Shown here one piece after another: positions 1-8,666 of a stretch of DNA of 53,000 bases (positions are counted from its first letter, which is position 1; the number at the start of each line of letters is the position of its first letter). The notes below the pieces were generated by a model. The model had not been told where the DNA came from. It ran no database searches and saw only the letters and a program-made list of their open reading frames with translations. This DNA is from Adiantum capillus-veneris (taxonomy: Eukaryota; Streptophyta; Polypodiopsida; Polypodiales; Pteridaceae): NCBI GenBank assembly GCA_014529385.2, contig CM043970.1:63353496-63406495 (forward strand), written 5' to 3'. Made by a program: the position numbers and the translations under genes.

Positions 1-785
1 TTGCATATGAGTTGTCTCCTCGCATTCTTCATCTGGTGCTGCATCCTGCTCCTCTAACACCTCATCAGGATTCTGCATGAGGAATCCAAACAGGCTGTTC
101 AGGTAAATCATAAAGCCAAAGGCTTCCTGAATGAGTTTGCATTCTTTTTTATGCAAAGGGCAGGCTGAATGTCGGCAAGAGGGTGGTAATTCCCTATACT
201 TCTTCAGTCCCTGTCCCTTTCCACCACAGTCATTTAAATGCACAAGAGTCATAGTAGGCAGAACAACCCTTCCTACCTGCACCATCACTTCAAACTTATC
301 TCTGTAGGACTGCAAGAAATTACTGTGCTGAGCTAACAAGTCTTCAATGTCAAACTTTGGATTAAACATAGAATGAACTAGATCAAACTTGTCCCCAGCA
401 CCACAAGATGCTGCAAAATCAAACAGCCTCTCATCAGTTGCAGCTGGGTCTTCCAGACAAGACACATCCTCTTTGTCTTTACATTTAGTTGCACAGGGAC
501 TTCCTTCTAGCACATCTGTATCATCTGAGAATTCTATATTCCTCTTTCTTGTATTTCTCTTCAGAAGTACTGTAGAGGGCACCACAGCCTTGTAGGGTGA
601 GGGATCCTCTTGCCCTGGTGACCTCTCTGATTGATCTTCACCAATTGACTTTTCTTCAGATATGTCCTAACAAAAGTCAACAGTTCTTTTGGCAGATACA
701 TTAAGCAACTGAGCCTCCAAGGGTTGAAATCCTGGCACAAGCTCTGGATCAGGTTTCAGCCTCTTCTGCCTACTGGACCTTAATC
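1..785 (-). CDS. Partial unknown gene, runs off the left edge
   Basis: A frame stays open from about 785 down to base 1, broken only by a TAG at 667-669. That TAG is either a nonsense change (CAG to TAG) or the end of an intron, because it sits in TTTTGTTAG followed by G, a good acceptor; in that case the exon is 666-1, 222 codons. The protein is acidic to mixed, starts with a basic patch (RSSRQKRLKP), and near the window edge has a Cys/His cluster (CRHSACPLHKKEC) that could bind a metal. I do not recognise the family. It is divergent from the H3-like/protease gene, with about 2 kb of repeats between them. It may belong to the same module, but no second copy is seen next to the second gene pair. 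Confidence 0.4.
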
Positions 786-857
786 CTATTCATCAGGAAA
801 CATGAAAAGTCAAAACCATCAGGAAACATGACAACTCTACCAAAACCAAACCATCAT

Positions 858-859
<2 letters not shown>

Positions 860-949
<90 letters not shown>

Positions 950-960
950 TCTCCTGATAG

Positions 961-1036
<76 letters not shown>

Positions 1037-1071
1037 CTGTCTCTCACCAAAGCAGAAACAAAAACACACAT

Positions 1072-1103
<32 letters not shown>

Positions 1104-1127
1104 AAGAACACTAAAAAAATACACACA

Positions 1128-1197
<70 letters not shown>
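860..1197. repeat. Compound CT / TA / CT microsatellites
   Basis: (CT)n at about 860-953, (TA)n with interruptions at about 960-1036, (CT)n at about 1074-1101 and again at 1130-1197. Apparent open frames here encode only Ser-Leu, Arg-Glu or Tyr-Ile runs and are repeat artefacts. Confidence 0.97.
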
Positions 1198-1200
<3 letters not shown>

Positions 1201-1214
1201 TATTTTTCTATTTG

Positions 1215-1359
1215 TACTAAAGGCGCGCAAGGACGAAAAAGTGCTTTTTGCAACTCTCTCCGCGCGCCTTAAGTACAATTGAGGGAGAGTCATAACCATA
1301 CTATAGGCGCGCGGAGAGATCTGGAGCCAGTATTTGGTTGGCTATGCGCGCCGTTAGTA
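1215..1359. repeat. Two GC-rich inverted-repeat units (cluster 1)
   Basis: Unit 1: TACTAAAGGCGCGC at 1215-1228 with inverted partner GCGCGCCTTAAGTA at 1262-1275. Unit 2: TACTATAGGCGCGC at 1299-1312 with GCGCGCCGTTAGTA at 1346-1359. In both, arm starts are 47 bp apart and the unit is 61 bp, while the 33-bp centres differ. Arrays of short GC-rich motifs in both orientations are typical of subterminal regions of plant CACTA elements, where the element-encoded DNA-binding protein docks; that assignment is an inference. Confidence 0.8.
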
Positions 1360-1792
1360 ACGTGTACAGAGGGGAGGGAGAGAGACAATGTGTATATATC
1401 TGTATGTGTGTGTCTGTGTGTATGTGTGTCTGTGTCTCTGTCTATGGAAGTATGGGTATTGAGGTGTGTGTGTTGAACAGCAGTCTGGGTTTTTCTTTGT
1501 TTAGACACACACACACACACACACACAATTTGTACCAACTGTTGGAAATACAGAGAGAAAGAGTGAGAGATCACCTTTTGTTGGTGGGGTTTGCAGGAAC
1601 TCCAAGGGAGGTGTCTCCTCCATTGCTTTTTTGTGTGTCAAACTAACTCTGTCTCTCTCCCTCCCTCTCTCTCTCTCTCTGAGAGTAAGGAGTCCCTCTC
1701 TCTATCTCTCTCTCAATCTGTGTCTCTCCCTCTCTCCCTCTCTCTATCTCTCTCACAATCTGTTCTCTCTTTCTCTCTCTCTGTCTCTCTAA

Positions 1793-1862
<70 letters not shown>

Positions 1863-1922
1863 TGTTCTCTCTCTTTCTCTCTCTCAAAATCACACTTATA
1901 ACGGATACACACGGCGGCGCCC
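1360..1922. repeat. Microsatellite-rich spacer (GT, AC, CT)
   Basis: Between the first hairpin cluster and the promoter-like stretch lie GT-rich (about 1390-1475), AC (about 1505-1528) and CT arrays (about 1650-1885). No protein-like frame other than repeat-encoded peptides is seen. Confidence 0.85.
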
Positions 1923-2010
1923 CACGTGTCACTATAAATTAGAGTATATTTGCATGCTGTCACACGTGTGGTCATTATTGAGACCGTATACTTTTGTACA
2001 TCATATAAAG
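1923..2010 (+). promoter_or_regulatory. Promoter-like stretch: two G-boxes and a TATA box
   Basis: CACGTG occurs at 1923-1928 (in CCCACGTGTC, an ABRE/G-box context) and at 1963-1968 (inside the palindrome CACACGTGTG, 1961-1970). A TATA-like ATATAAA lies at 2003-2009, about 35 bp after the second G-box. Plus orientation would place it upstream of the H3-like/protease gene at 2738, with a long SSR-rich leader. bZIP or bHLH binding is the usual role of such boxes; use here is an inference. Confidence 0.45.
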
Positions 2011-2052
2011 AGGTCAAGAGAGAGAAAAACCACACCTCGTGAAAGAGAGTGA

Positions 2053-2324
2053 ATGAAAGAGAGAGAGAGAGAGAGAGAGAGTGCAAGAGCCGTCGTCTGC
2101 GTCTCCGACAGCAAGCCGACCCATCGACATAACGAAGGTCTGCCTCTCCCTCTGCCTTTGCCTCTATCTCTCTATCTCTATTTCTGTCACAGTACCAAGC
2201 ACAGTCTTAGCAAACAACCCACACAAACAGTCTCACACACACACACACACATACACACACACACACATACACACCCACACACACACACTCACAAACACAC
2301 AGACACACATCTTTAAAATACAAA

Positions 2325-2383
<59 letters not shown>
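2053..2383. repeat. GA, AC and CT microsatellites in leader region
   Basis: (GA)n at about 2058-2080, AC-rich array at about 2232-2310, (CT)n at about 2328-2381. Confidence 0.9.
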
Positions 2384-2385
<2 letters not shown>

Positions 2386-2560
2386 CCAAAGGCGCGCGTA
2401 GAGAGGCATACCCGTAGTGCATGTCTCTATGCGCGCCGTTAGTACTGTGCATTGACCAGAGAGAGAGAGAGAGAGTATGTGTGTATTTATTTTACCCTAT
2501 ACTAACGGCGCGTGGAGGTGTTTGTTGAGGTAAAAACGTGCTCCGCGCGCGCCTTTAGTA
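2384..2560. repeat. Two GC-rich inverted-repeat units (cluster 2)
   Basis: Unit 3: TACCAAAGGCGCGC at 2384-2397 with GCGCGCCGTTAGTA at 2431-2444. Unit 4: TACTAACGGCGCG at 2500-2512 with GCGCGCCTTTAGTA at 2547-2560. Arm starts are again exactly 47 bp apart. This cluster lies about 1.17 kb from cluster 1, and the two flank the promoter-like stretch and its microsatellites. Confidence 0.8.
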
Positions 2561-2605
2561 ATGGGCTCTCTCACTCTCTCTATTTAAATATGCTAAGCTA
2601 TAGAA

Positions 2606-2607
<2 letters not shown>

Positions 2608-2687
<80 letters not shown>
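2608..2687. repeat. GA microsatellite
   Basis: Nearly pure (GA)n, immediately upstream of the H3-like coding region. Confidence 0.95.
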
Positions 2688-2690
<3 letters not shown>

Positions 2691-2737
2691 TAGAAAGAGA
2701 GAAAGGGATTGAGACTCTTCTTTTGGTGTACAGTGAG

Positions 2738-4295
2738 ATAACTAGAACAAAAGCCACTGCAAGGAAGGCAGGCAAGGGACCAGGATTAGCATCTAAAGCA
2801 AGTAGCAGATCTGCAACCCCAAAGAAAAGACCTGGAAAACCAAATAAAATTCTGAAAGGGCCAAGGATGAAGAAGCTGCAAACCTGCATGGGACTTTTCA
2901 GAGAAATCAGAAAGGCACAGAAATGTGTAGATTTATGCATACCAAAGCTGCCCTTCCAGAGGATGGTGAGGTCCATATGTGATGAAGCTACCTGGGGCAC
3001 CAAAAGGTGGAAGGTGGTGGCATTAATGGCTCTATAGGAAGCAGCAGAGGACTTCCTACTGGAGTAATTCAGTGACATGACCATTGTTGCAGCCCATGCC
3101 CACAGGGTTACTATAATGGACAAAGATAGTGAGACACTGAAAAGAATAAGGTGGAGGTATGACAAACTACTGGTCCCCAATGTCTGCAAGGATAAGAAAA
3201 TGAGGGAAATTTTGTTATACCCCCCGGAGCTAGTGCCACAACTCACAGTTGTAGATGTCACACATGATGTGAATACAAGGGCAAGGGCAGAGACTATTGC
3301 TCGCCAAATAGAGGACATGAGGGAAGCAGAGCTTAAGGAGAAAGCAAAAGTAGCAGTGGAGTCCCAGAGGCAAACGGAGTGCAATGTGACCCTGTCCATA
3401 GAGGCAAGCAATCAAGAAACTCTACTTTCAATGAAGGATGGTTTGCTTGCAGAGATACCATTTGTAGATGGAGCCAGAAAGCTAGCTCTGGAAAAAGTGG
3501 ACATTAATTTACTGCAGAATCCAGATGCTCAGATTTCAGACACAATTATCTATGCTTGTCTTAAGTAAGTGTTACTATCTTGCTAGCTTTGAAAACTCAG
3601 ATAATAGGTTTGCTAACTCAGGTAGAGTCTCTGCAGCCTGATCAAAAGTCAACTCCCACTGCACACTCACACAGAGGTGTTTCTTCTTGATCCACAAATG
3701 TCAGTGATTATTAGACAAAAGAACAGTCCATCTGGGACCTTTGAGAGTTGGTTTCTCCACTGTGCTATTGTGGAAGTTACTGTGAACATCTTTCCATATG
3801 AGAACAACCATCACTGGAGTCTCATATGCCTTGATGTTGACCAACCAGCAGTGTGGGTGTTCAATTCAATAAAAGGAACCCACCCTGAAATTAGGCTGTA
3901 AGTGTTTTGTATCAGAAAGTGTTTCTTATAGATATCCATGTAAATTTGAAGCCTCATGCTAACATCTTGACATTGCTTTGTGCAGTTGTATAAAGAGGTT
4001 GTTGCTTGCCTATGGCAAGCTATGTGGAAGGTATGAACTATACAAGGCCCCAATCAAAGAAGTACCTGTCCCAAATCAAACCGATGGAAATTCTTGCGGC
4101 TGGAGATGTCTTCTCCATTCAGAATATGTCCTGCAAAGCTACTTTGCATTAAAACCTTTCATGACTAAGGTACCCATTTGGCAATGCATTCAGTTAGTTT
4201 TGGTTTAGTCTATAAAAGAATTCTCACCATGTGGTCTTTCAATTTTGCAGAGTGCTTTAAAAAACTACACATATGATTATTTGCAAAGATACCGG
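2738..4295 (+). pseudogene. Histone H3-like domain fused to Ulp1/C48 cysteine protease, copy 1
   Basis: Residues 1-143 (2738-3166) match histone H3 over its whole length. The tail starts TRTKATARKAGKGP (H3 ARTKQTARKSTGG), the core has LFREIRKAQK, KLPFQRMVRS, EAAEDF and HAHRVTIMDKD. The expected ATG reads ATA at 2738, and TAG (3035) and TAA (3065) interrupt the histone fold. A linker follows to a GTAAGT donor at 3565. Further exons at about 3637-3897, 3986-4169 and 4251-4295 join in frame and give a Ulp1/SENP fold: catalytic His in NNHHWSLI (3812), Asn in FNS where Asp is usual, and Gln-x5-Cys in QTDGNSCGW (Cys at 4095). Family members remove SUMO-like modifiers. The exon model is mine; no end is seen after 4295. 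I know of no standard host gene with this fusion. The histone part is broken, the protease part keeps frame. Confidence 0.75.
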
Positions 4296-4394
4296 GTAAG
4301 TTTAATACAACACCTGCTTACTATGTCTAGCCCTAGAGAGCTTGAAGATAGCGGCTTGGATGAGCAATAGTTTGCAGTGTATGCCACGCTCACA

Positions 4395-4717
4395 CGTCAG
4401 ATTTTTCCTTTTTGTATGATCAAAGAAAATGCGTTACCGTTGAGGGCCACTACCACCCTAAAAAACCACACTTACCTTTTTTGTACAAACCGTTTAGCCA
4501 AATTGGTGTACCCTTTGATGCAACTAATACACTACTAATTGATGATACTCCTGAAAAGGGAGAGCTAAATCCGCCGGGAACAACTGTCTCACCACCTTCT
4601 TTCGAGGGGCATTCCTTCGATTTTTACCTTGAAGACATTCTGATTCCATACTTACAGAAATTGTATCTCAGTCCATTGTTCACGGACGAGTTTGTACTTT
4701 CTAATGAATTAAGATGA
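4395..4717 (+). pseudogene. Captured fragment of an FCP1/NIF-like (HAD) phosphatase
   Basis: The frame ending at 4717 resembles the C-terminal half of plant NLI-interacting-factor/SCP-type phosphatases: YDQRKC, then a K-P-F segment, then TLLIDDTPEKGELNPPGT with the conserved DD of HAD motif IV and the NPPGT turn, and a terminal L..YL..L helix. The catalytic N-terminal DxDx(T/V) motif is absent, so this fragment cannot be an active phosphatase. It lies on the same strand just after the last recognisable exon of the H3-like/protease gene. I read it as a transduplicated host gene piece; use as a terminal exon of the upstream gene is possible but no splice link is evident. Confidence 0.65.
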
Positions 4718-4744
4718 TTCTTCTATCATGTCTTTGTCTTGTCT

Positions 4745-4745
<1 letters not shown>

Positions 4746-4815
<70 letters not shown>
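4746..4815. repeat. TA then GA microsatellite
   Basis: (TA)n at about 4748-4784 directly followed by (GA)n to 4815, between the phosphatase fragment and the 3' end of the minus-strand partner gene. Confidence 0.95.
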
Positions 4816-4820
<5 letters not shown>

Positions 4821-4939
4821 ACGTGGTAAAGAAATGTATTTCAAGCACACTTTTTCACAGGGCACAATTGAAAAATGAGCTCAATAAACTTCATGTCTTG
4901 AAAGTCATTTGTATACACTTGGGTTCACAAGAATATCTG

Positions 4940-6360
4940 TTACATTGACACTACTTCAACCCGACCATCCAACTCTTTGCACAAAATATCTTTTTCCCTT
5001 CGCCGCATCACCTTACGGCCAGCTAGGAAAAAGGAAAAATCTGATAGATCCTTGTCCATTGACTCTTCAATGATGTCATTTCGCAAATGCTGAAGACTGC
5101 ATAGCTCCCTTATTGTAACCACCAATAGTAGGCCATGCTCTTTATCAATCACTTCCACATCCACAGTAGGATTATCTTCCAAACTTGAAGAAACCTGGTC
5201 CATAGGAATGTACTTACCGTTTAGCATTTGTGATCGCATATACCAAAACGAGAGTAACAGTGATTGGCTTGCAATCATGTACTTAACAACTAGAGTATCA
5301 AGCGCGACCTCGCACCGTAAACCAATCTCTTCCTTTGCATACCATCCTTTGTCAAGAAGTTTGTCACAGGATGACTGCTGAAATGACTTGCACATGAACA
5401 TAGTTTTTGTAACTCGGATGTTGTAGCTATGAAACAGCTCTATGAAGAGTGCAACAGGACAGAAGTTTGCAATTCTAACCAGTTTGGTAGGAATAGAGCT
5501 ACGTAGAGACCTTTGTATATCCTTGTAGAGCTTACTTCGCATTGCCTCCACCATTGTTTCCTCGGGAACTGGCCAGTCCACAGTGTTCCAATCGGTTGGT
5601 AGAGGCACTTTCACCAACATGCCATTCTTATTCCCTGAGCTGAGTTGGTAAAAGTGGTCATAAAAAAAGATTCCCTCATCAGCCAGTCTTTTGCTGCTCC
5701 TCTCTGAGTACTGTAGAGAACCAATGTGGGCATGAACAACATGGAAGAGGCCTATTATGCACTCCACAGGCTCCCATTGCTCATAAGAAGAGGGATAAAC
5801 ATCTGCAATATATATAAGAAGAGTTAAACTAAGAGTATCAATAAGTACAAATGACAAATCTAATGTAATTGAGCTGTGAAGAATGAAGACATTACTCATA
5901 ACAAGCGGGAGAAACATTGCAAAATATATAAGAAAAGTTATAATGAGAGTACCAGTAAGTTCACATGTCAAGAGTACTTACAATTGCAACGTGGTTGATG
6001 TATATCTGATACATTTCCACCGTTTGCTATCACCTCAGGATGGGTAAACACATGCTGAACAAGAACTTCCTTTACAGATCTTTTGCCGATTTCAACTTTG
6101 AAATCCAACACTCTGGCCTTCCATGCTGAGCGGTAAACATTGATACCACTAGACCTCTTGGGTCTTCTTGGTTGCATGAGGACCCATGAACCTTTGTTTA
6201 TCCTTTGTCCAACCCATTGGTTCTCTGTACTTATTGAAGCTGGTATTGTAATTGAGGATATGCTACTACTTGGCCTTCTAGGCAAAGTGCAGTTGTTGGT
6301 TGTTGGTGTGAGAGACAGTAAACACCTGGAGCCTCTTGGGCGAGAAGACGTGGACGCCAT
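4940..6360 (-). CDS. Unknown two-exon protein, convergent partner of the protease gene, copy 1
   Basis: Exon 1 is 6360-5982 (ATG; donor GTAAGT), exon 2 is 5802-4940 (acceptor TATTGCAG). They join in frame to give 413 residues with no internal stop. The N-terminal 60 residues are Ser/Pro/Arg-rich; then comes a globular part with KARVLDFKVEIGKRSV and, in exon 2, TKTMFMCKSF, LLDKGWY and VVKYMIASQSLLLSFWY. The last 75 residues (VDVEVID...CSLQHLRNDI...FSFFLAGRKV...LDGRVEVVSM) follow the beta-beta-alpha-beta-beta order of a ubiquitin-like grasp, with AGRKV where ubiquitin has AGKQL. No family is recognised by name. It is the only intact gene of the module, convergent with the protease gene. A shorter decayed copy lies at 9353-8667, and conservation between the two supports it being real coding sequence. 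Role unknown; a substrate or adaptor of the protease is a guess. Confidence 0.65.
5793..5972. repeat. Direct duplication inside the intron of the partner gene
   Basis: About 5793-5855 (AAGAGGGATAAACATCTGCA onward) and about 5905-5972 (AAGCGGGAGAAACATTGCAA onward) share a diverged direct repeat of roughly 65 bp covering the intron 3' end and branch region. The inner copy supplies the acceptor in my model. Confidence 0.55.
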
Positions 6361-6429
6361 AGCTCTCAGAGAAAAGCTTTAGTGGAGGGAGATTCACTTT
6401 GAAAGCATTCTAATGGAGGGAAAGTGTTT

Positions 6430-6712
6430 TAGAATTCCAATATCTTGTGCGGGCTTAATGGTCACCCTCCAGTACGTTAATGACCATAAGATAATATCAG
6501 AAGTGGGACCACATGCAAGCACCTAAAAGCTCGGTAAAAGGAAGGAAATTACTATGCTACAATCCTAGATTCGTGAAAGTTTTATGCTATTTTCCTATTT
6601 TTTGAGTCTTTCCACGTACTTTCCTACGTAACGTAGCCTTCATGCTCATTGGACGCGCTCTATTTTTCTCTCTCTTCATATGGCCCTCCAAATGACCTCT
6701 GAAATTTCCTAA
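6430..6712 (-). promoter_or_regulatory. Upstream region of the partner gene, shared with copy 2
   Basis: This stretch resembles about 9480-9733: both carry a GGTAAA-containing block, a ...GTAACG(T/G)A... block, CTCTCTCT, and end in ATGACCTCNAAATTNCCTAATG. Each lies upstream of a partner gene start (6360 and 9353), so it is probably the partner gene's promoter. Similarity ends at CCTAATG in both units, followed by H3-like sequence in one and by a truncated LTR in the other. Confidence 0.5.
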
Positions 6713-8358
6713 TGTATCCAGAAGGCTTCTGAGAACTTTATGATTGAGATTTTCCAAGATGCCTATATTTGTGCAACTCATGCCCATAGGGTTACTCTGA
6801 TGGACAAAGACATGATCACTCTTAGGAGGCTGACATACAGGTTTTCAAAAATTTTGGAGCCTGTCCCTATGCATGATATAAAGGCATTCAATATTCTCAA
6901 CATTCCTCCATGGAGGAAGCCCAAGGAGCCTGAAGTAGGAGTTTTTGATATTACTGAAGAAGAGGAAAAGGAAAGGAAAAAGAGAGCCAAGTAAGACAAG
7001 GAAATTGCAGAGAGAAAGGAGCTTGACCTGTTGGAACCTCAGCCAGTGCCCCTCTTGAGGAGTGTCAATCCTACTGGTTTTGTTGTCACTCTATTCAGTG
7101 GGGAGGATCCTAGGGAGGATTACAATTCACTTGACTCTGAGACCTTGGAAATTCTCAAGGACTGGACCAAGGAGATGAATTCTCCACTCCTTATCACATG
7201 CCTTAGGTTGTTTTTGTTTTCCTCTGTATTTTTGTTTATAGCAAGAACTCTTTATATAACAAGAACTCTTTACCAGGTTAATGATGCATTCATATGAGCC
7301 AGACCTTCAACAAAAGGTGGAGATTTTAGACCCTACTATCTCCCAATTTCTCAGGACAGAGACAAACATTAGAGAGCTCACAAAGTGGTTGACTCATGTG
7401 GACTTGGAAATCTGTGAATTTTTCTTGATTCCTTATCATGAGAGGTAAGTTTTCTACCTACACCTTGTGAAGAGAATTTGCTAATTCACGTTAGAAGGCT
7501 AACTGAGGCTTGTTTTTATAGCTCACATTGGAGTTTAATTGCAATTGATATTGTGAAAAGAAAATGCTACTTTGTCAATTCTCTTGTTGGAGTACATGGT
7601 CAAGCAAAATTGTAAGTATAGCAGCAGACACATTTTGTAAACCATAAGCACATACTTTTAGTAAAGCAGAAACTCATTTATAAAGAATTTTGGATAGTGC
7701 TACTATAAGATTTATAGATGCTGAATGACATCCATTTTGTAGTGGTGAAGGTTGGAATTCTTTATGCTTTGTTCACTTCAATGGATTATCCTCAAAGATT
7801 TTTTCCCAAAAATACATGTAATGAATTGCAGGTTCCAATTCAGCCTGAAAGCCATTCATGTGGATGGAGGGTATTGACAAATTCCAAGCTCCTCTTGGAC
7901 TTCATATACTGCAATGACAATCAGGATATAGAAGTATAGCATATTTCATATTTGCCAGCTGTATTTTTTCTCATTTTATTGTTCCTAAAACTTGCTTTCT
8001 ATTGCCTTGTATAGATCAACAGAGAGTGCTATGGTTGACAAGAGCAAGGATTATCAAGTATATGATTGAATCAAATGGAGAACTGCAAGAGGTATTTGAA
8101 GATGATGATGTTGAAGAGAAGGGGAAAGAAAAGCTGGAAGATGAAGAAGAGAGTGGTGAGCAGGAAAAGGCAAGTGAAGAGATGGATGATAAGAGAAAGA
8201 GGAAGCAGCCTTCAAGCCCTCCAGTCAAGCCCACTTCAAAAAGAAAATCTCCCAGGACAAAAGAGCCCAATTCAAAAAGAAAATCTCCTGCAAAAGCACC
8301 AACCCCATTAAGGAAGTCCCCTAGGGACAGGAAAACTCCTGCCAAAAAACTATTCTAG
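6713..8358 (+). pseudogene. H3-like/Ulp1 protease fusion, copy 2 (5'-truncated), with acidic and SP(K/R) tail
   Basis: Starts with the C-terminal third of the H3 fold: QKASENFMIEIFQDAYICA, then THAHRVTLMDKD (H3 EASEAYLVGLFEDTNLCA, IHAKRVTIMPKD); tail and first helices are missing. A TAA at 6992 interrupts the frame, which continues to about 7206. Exons at about 7277-7444, 7522-7611 and 7832-7933 give the C48 domain: His in SSHWSLIAID (7526), Asn in FVNS, Gln-x5-Cys in QPESHSCGW (Cys 7859). An exon equivalent to 3986-4060 of copy 1 is not clear. The last segment (8014-8358) has an acidic stretch (EDDDVEEKG, EDEEESGE) and a basic tail with SPRTK, SPAK, SPRD and TPAKK, like histone H1 tails. This segment is one base out of phase with the Cys exon. 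Likely a decayed gene. Confidence 0.65.
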
Positions 8359-8558
8359 CTTATTGTAGCCCACTTGTATCAAGCTTCTCAGTTCTCTATT
8401 GTATCCAATTGTCTATTCTATAGCCCACTTGTAACCAATTGGACCTTGTATGGACCCTTGTATGTAAGTGCAAATATTTGAAATTGAATACTTGTTTTAA
8501 GACTCTGTTACAAAATCAAATCATTGGATGTTTGAAAAAGTTGCATTTCAATAACAAA

Positions 8559-8649
8559 ATAAAGATCCTTTTAAATCATGTGATACAAAATAAGATCCTT
8601 GTAGGTCATGTGATACAAAATAAGATCCTCGCAAGGCATGTGTTACAAA
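8559..8649. repeat. 30-bp minisatellite, three copies
   Basis: Three tandem copies of a unit like AAAATAAGATCCT(T/C)...CATGTG(A/T)TAC, in the short gap between the convergent 3' ends of the second gene pair. Confidence 0.8.
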
Positions 8650-8666
8650 ATTGCCTTGAAGGATGT

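Noticed and set aside
793-1299. Several overlapping open frames over the CT/TA tracts
   Set aside because: Their products are only Arg-Glu, Ser-Leu and Tyr-Ile runs dictated by the microsatellites.
2738-3166. Ordinary functional histone H3 gene
   Set aside because: Start codon is lost, two stops lie in the fold, K27 context and many buried positions are changed, and the frame continues into a protease.
2593-3411. A 272-codon minus-strand frame
   Set aside because: It is antisense to the H3-like/protease coding region and ends in a CT-encoded Leu-Ser run; the plus strand has recognisable domains and splice sites.
8559-8649. CRISPR-like array of 30-bp repeats
   Set aside because: The copies are contiguous with no spacers, and the sequence is plant nuclear DNA; it is a minisatellite.
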